DNA of 6,913 nucleotides from Deltaproteobacteria bacterium (GTDB taxonomy: Bacteria; Myxococcota_A; UBA9160; SMWR01). The notes beneath the pieces were generated by a model. It did no database searches. It saw nothing but the letters and a program-made list of their open reading frames with translations, and was not told the DNA's origin. Shown here piece after piece: positions 5,148-6,913 of the stretch. Position 1 is the first letter of the stretch; the number at the start of each line of letters is the position of its first letter. The stretch is from the NCBI GenBank assembly GCA_029261905.1, contig JAJDAM010000458.1, positions 1 to 6,913 on the forward strand, in the 5' to 3' direction. The position numbers and the translations under genes are program-made.

Positions 5148-6086
5148 GTGCTGATTCGTCGAACTCGACCCGATCCTGTTGGAGCCATCACTCCACCGGA
5201 AGTCTACCTGCAACGTCGCGCCTTTCTCCGCAGCGCGGGGATCGCGACCGCCGGCGCGGTGCTCGCACCCGCGTTGGCCTGTCGCGCGGAAAGTCAAACA
5301 CCGGGCACCGGTTCCGATCCATTCCGCAGCAATGAAGAACCCACGCCCTTCGAAGATGCCGCGCGCTACAACAACTTCTACGAATTCGGAACCGACAAGA
5401 GCGATCCGCAACGCAACGCTCGCAACTTCCGAACGCGCCCGTGGACGGTATCGATCACCGGAGAGGTGGCGAAGCCCGGCAACATCGATCTCGACGATCT
5501 TCTGAAGCCGCACGATATCGAGGAGCGCATCTATCGCCTGCGATGTGTAGAGGCGTGGTCGATGGTGATCCCCTGGCGGGGAATCGAGCTCGGGAAACTC
5601 CTGAAGCGCTTCGAGCCGACTTCGAAAGCCAAGTTCGTCGCGTTCAAGACATTGCTGGACCCGGAGCAGATGCCTGGACAACGCCGCGCGGTCCTCGACT
5701 GGCCCTACATCGAGGGTCTCCGACTCGACGAGGCGATGCATCCGTTGACGCTGCTCGCGACTGGAATGTACGGCCAGGACCTGCCCAACCAGAATGGTGC
5801 ACCACTCCGCCTGGTCGTGCCTTGGAAATACGGATTCAAGAGCATCAAGTCGATCGTCGAGATCCGGCTCACCGAAGAACAACCGGCGACGAGTTGGAAC
5901 ATCTCGGCACCGCGCGAGTACGGCTTCTTCTCCAACGTCAATCCGTCGGTCGATCATCCCCGCTGGTCCCAGAAGCGCGAGCGCCGGATCGGTGAGTTCG
6001 GCAAGCGCAAGACCCTGCCGTTCAACGGCTACGCAGAGCAGGTCGGGCAGCTGTATGCCGGCATGGATCTGCGCAAGCACTTCTGA
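5148..6086 (+). CDS. msrP: Protein-methionine-sulfoxide reductase catalytic subunit MsrP (YedY), molybdoenzyme
   Basis: MsrP is the periplasmic molybdopterin enzyme that reduces methionine sulfoxide in envelope proteins, using electrons from MsrQ. With the GTG 5148 start the product is 312 residues, against ~334 in E. coli. The N-terminus has a Tat-type signal, QRRAFLRSAGIATAGAVLA (22-40), with cleavage likely near ALA-C (42-45). Conserved blocks follow: YNNFYEFGTDKSDP (74-87), PWTVSITGEVAKP, EERIYRLRCVEAWSM with the molybdenum-ligand cysteine at 133, PEQMPGQ, YIEGLRLDEAMHPLTLLATG, NGAPLRLVVPWKYGFKSIKS, WNISAPREYGF, NVNPSVDHPRWSQ and FNGYAEQV near the end. These match E. coli MsrP closely and no key block is missing. 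The start is chosen by GGGAG at 5138-5142. msrQ follows after 8 bp, the usual msrPQ operon. The frame is open upstream to ATG 5055, but those residues are not family-like. Export folded, with cofactor, through Tat is inferred from the twin arginine. Confidence 0.96.
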   Translation: MLIRRTRPDPVGAITPPEVYLQRRAFLRSAGIATAGAVLAPALACRAESQTPGTGSDPFRSNEEPTPFEDAARYNNFYEFGTDKSDPQRNARNFRTRPWTVSITGEVAKPGNIDLDDLLKPHDIEERIYRLRCVEAWSMVIPWRGIELGKLLKRFEPTSKAKFVAFKTLLDPEQMPGQRRAVLDWPYIEGLRLDEAMHPLTLLATGMYGQDLPNQNGAPLRLVVPWKYGFKSIKSIVEIRLTEEQPATSWNISAPREYGFFSNVNPSVDHPRWSQKRERRIGEFGKRKTLPFNGYAEQVGQLYAGMDLRKHF

Positions 6087-6094
6087 AGTCTTCG

Positions 6095-6703
6095 GTGGCA
6101 ACCGCGGCCCAGCGACTGCGAAGAAATCAGACCATCGCGATCGCGTTCGTGCTCTTCCCCGTGACGCTACTCGTCATCCAGTTCTTTACCGATGATCTCG
6201 GCGCCAACCCGGTCGAACGCATCACGCATGTCACGGGTGAGTGGACGCTCCGGTTTCTGCTGATCGCACTGGCGGTCACTCCGCTGCGCCGCTTGTTTCG
6301 CTGGCGCTGGGCGGCGCCGCTGCGACGGACCTTCGGGCTCGCCGCGTTCGGGTACGGTTCTCTGCACTACACGACGTACTTGTGGCTGGAACATTTCTTC
6401 GATTGGGAGCTGATCGTCGAAGACGTGTTGGAGCGACGCTACGTAACCGCCGGATTCGCCGCTCTGTTGTGCATGGCGCCGCTGGCCGCAACGTCGACGC
6501 GAGCGATGGCGCGCCGATTGGGGAAGCGCTGGAAGACGCTCCATCGGCTGGCCTACGCGGCCGGCGTCCTCGGGGTCGTGCACTTCATCTGGTTGGTCAA
6601 GGCGGACCTGCTCGAGCCCCTGGTGTACGCCGGAGTGCTCTCCGCGCTGCTCGGCGCGCGCATCTGGCTCCGCGTGACCCGACCGCCAGCCCCCATCGTG
6701 TAG
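6095..6703 (+). CDS. msrQ: Haem-binding membrane subunit MsrQ (YedZ) of the methionine-sulfoxide reductase system
   Basis: MsrQ is an inner-membrane b-type haem protein of the ferric-reductase-like fold that delivers electrons to MsrP. The 202-residue product has about six hydrophobic segments: ~12-31, 50-64, 78-96, 117-132, 150-167 and 172-190. Family blocks are LGANPVERITHVTGEWTLRF (35-54), LAVTPLRR, LRRTFGLAAFGYGSLHYTTY (76-95), TSTRAMARRLGKRWKTLHRL (133-152) and VVHFIWLVKADLLEPLVYAG (161-180). Histidines at 91, 150 and 163 fall at the places of the haem-ligand histidines of E. coli YedZ (91, 151, 164). The start is GTG 6095, 8 bp after the msrP stop; it gives the usual short cytoplasmic N-terminus, but the ribosome site is weak (GAAG at 6085-6088, over the msrP stop), so translational coupling is likely. 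No clear terminator follows. The call is secure. Confidence 0.95.
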   Translation: MATAAQRLRRNQTIAIAFVLFPVTLLVIQFFTDDLGANPVERITHVTGEWTLRFLLIALAVTPLRRLFRWRWAAPLRRTFGLAAFGYGSLHYTTYLWLEHFFDWELIVEDVLERRYVTAGFAALLCMAPLAATSTRAMARRLGKRWKTLHRLAYAAGVLGVVHFIWLVKADLLEPLVYAGVLSALLGARIWLRVTRPPAPIV

Positions 6704-6882
6704 GCGCCACCCGGACTTTCGAACCGAGTGCTACTCTCGGGAGCCCTGAGTCGGTTTGGCCCCCTCCATCTGGATTCGCGACTCCCAGGGCTCGAGCCAG
6801 ACCGACCTTCAGAACCCTCTTAATCTCTTTCAGACTCCCAGAACAACAACCAGAAGCCCAACGATCATACAGAGGAAATCGC
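6704..6882 (+). promoter_or_regulatory. Leader region with two competing RNA helices before the last gene
   Basis: This 179-base gap has no gene. Helix A: 6741-6748 (GAGCCCTG) pairs perfectly with 6786-6793, and extends by AGTCG (6749-6753) with CGACT (6779-6783) across a two-base bulge. Helix B: 6750-6760 (GTCGGTTTGGC) pairs with 6796-6806 over 11 positions with one G-U. The arms run A, B, A', B', with linkers of 1 and 2 bases, so the two helices probably exclude each other. A small CCGAG/CTCGG stem (6724-6740) precedes them. No T-run follows, so this is not a standard terminator, and no strong promoter boxes were found. It may be the structured 5' leader of the gene at 6883 or the 3' end of the msrPQ message. 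Confidence 0.4.
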
Positions 6883-6913
6883 ATGTCCAGTCCCGAATTG
6901 ACGATTACCCCGG
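6883..6913 (+). CDS. Start of an unidentified gene, cut by the window end
   Basis: ATG 6883 has a good ribosome site, AGAGGA at 6871-6876, 6 nt upstream. Only ten residues are visible: MSSPELTITP. The ELTITP ending recalls N-termini of IscA/HesB-type iron-sulfur carriers, but ten residues cannot support a family call. The same-strand position 179 bases after msrQ, with a structured leader, suggests its own transcription unit. Confidence 0.6.
   Translation, partial: MSSPELTITP

Noticed and set aside
5268..5286. MsrP as a Tat lipoprotein because of the ALAC sequence at the end of the signal
   Set aside because: The residue at -3 is Ala rather than Leu, Val or Ile and Leu sits at -2, so it does not meet the lipobox consensus. 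Ordinary cleavage after ALA is the simpler reading.
5007..6101. 364-residue open frame on the minus strand opposite msrP
   Set aside because: It covers msrP, which is certain from conserved blocks, and its translation has no recognisable domain. Long antisense frames are common at this GC content.

Overview
The window is high-GC bacterial DNA with compact genes, mostly strong G/C third-position bias, and GTG and TTG starts. The GcvP, MsrP and MsrQ homologues, a Tat-type signal on MsrP and the LuxR-type regulators suggest a Gram-negative, proteobacterial or myxobacteria-like organism. The sequence alone does not fix the taxon. No tRNA, rRNA, CRISPR array, insertion sequence or phage gene was seen.

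Layout: (1) bases 1-783 (+) are the C-terminal part of glycine dehydrogenase GcvP. (2) 812-1381 (-) is convergent with it and encodes a small DUF697-type membrane-associated protein with a C-terminal SHOCT-like helix pair, read from a TTG start. (3) About 1382-2695 has no confidently recognised gene. It holds a weak arginine-rich ORF (1527-1793), a 54-residue protein with two CxxC motifs and a good ribosome site (1854-2018), a same-frame open stretch with a further CxxC, a 23-bp imperfect palindrome, two hairpins and one very strong + strand intrinsic terminator (2422-2456). The cluster of structures suggests an undescribed small transcript or regulatory locus. (4) 2696-3826 and 3836-5020 (+) are two paralogous LuxR-type regulators in tandem, 9 bp apart. 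Each has an N-terminal family-specific domain, a PAS-like segment and a divergent C-terminal helix-turn-helix. (5) 5148-6086 and 6095-6703 (+) are msrP and msrQ, the periplasmic methionine-sulfoxide reductase and its haem membrane partner. (6) 6704-6882 is a leader with two long overlapping complementary pairings, and a new gene starts at 6883 and runs off the window.

How the genes may work together: MsrQ passes electrons from the quinone pool or an inner-membrane flavoprotein to MsrP, which repairs oxidised methionines in envelope proteins. The regulator pair lies directly upstream on the same strand, so control of msrPQ by one or both regulators is a reasonable hypothesis, but it rests on position only. 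GcvP and the DUF697 protein appear unrelated to this module.

The most interesting unexplained parts are the structured 1.8-2.46 kb interval, the tandem regulators beside msrPQ, and the alternative-pairing leader before the last gene.
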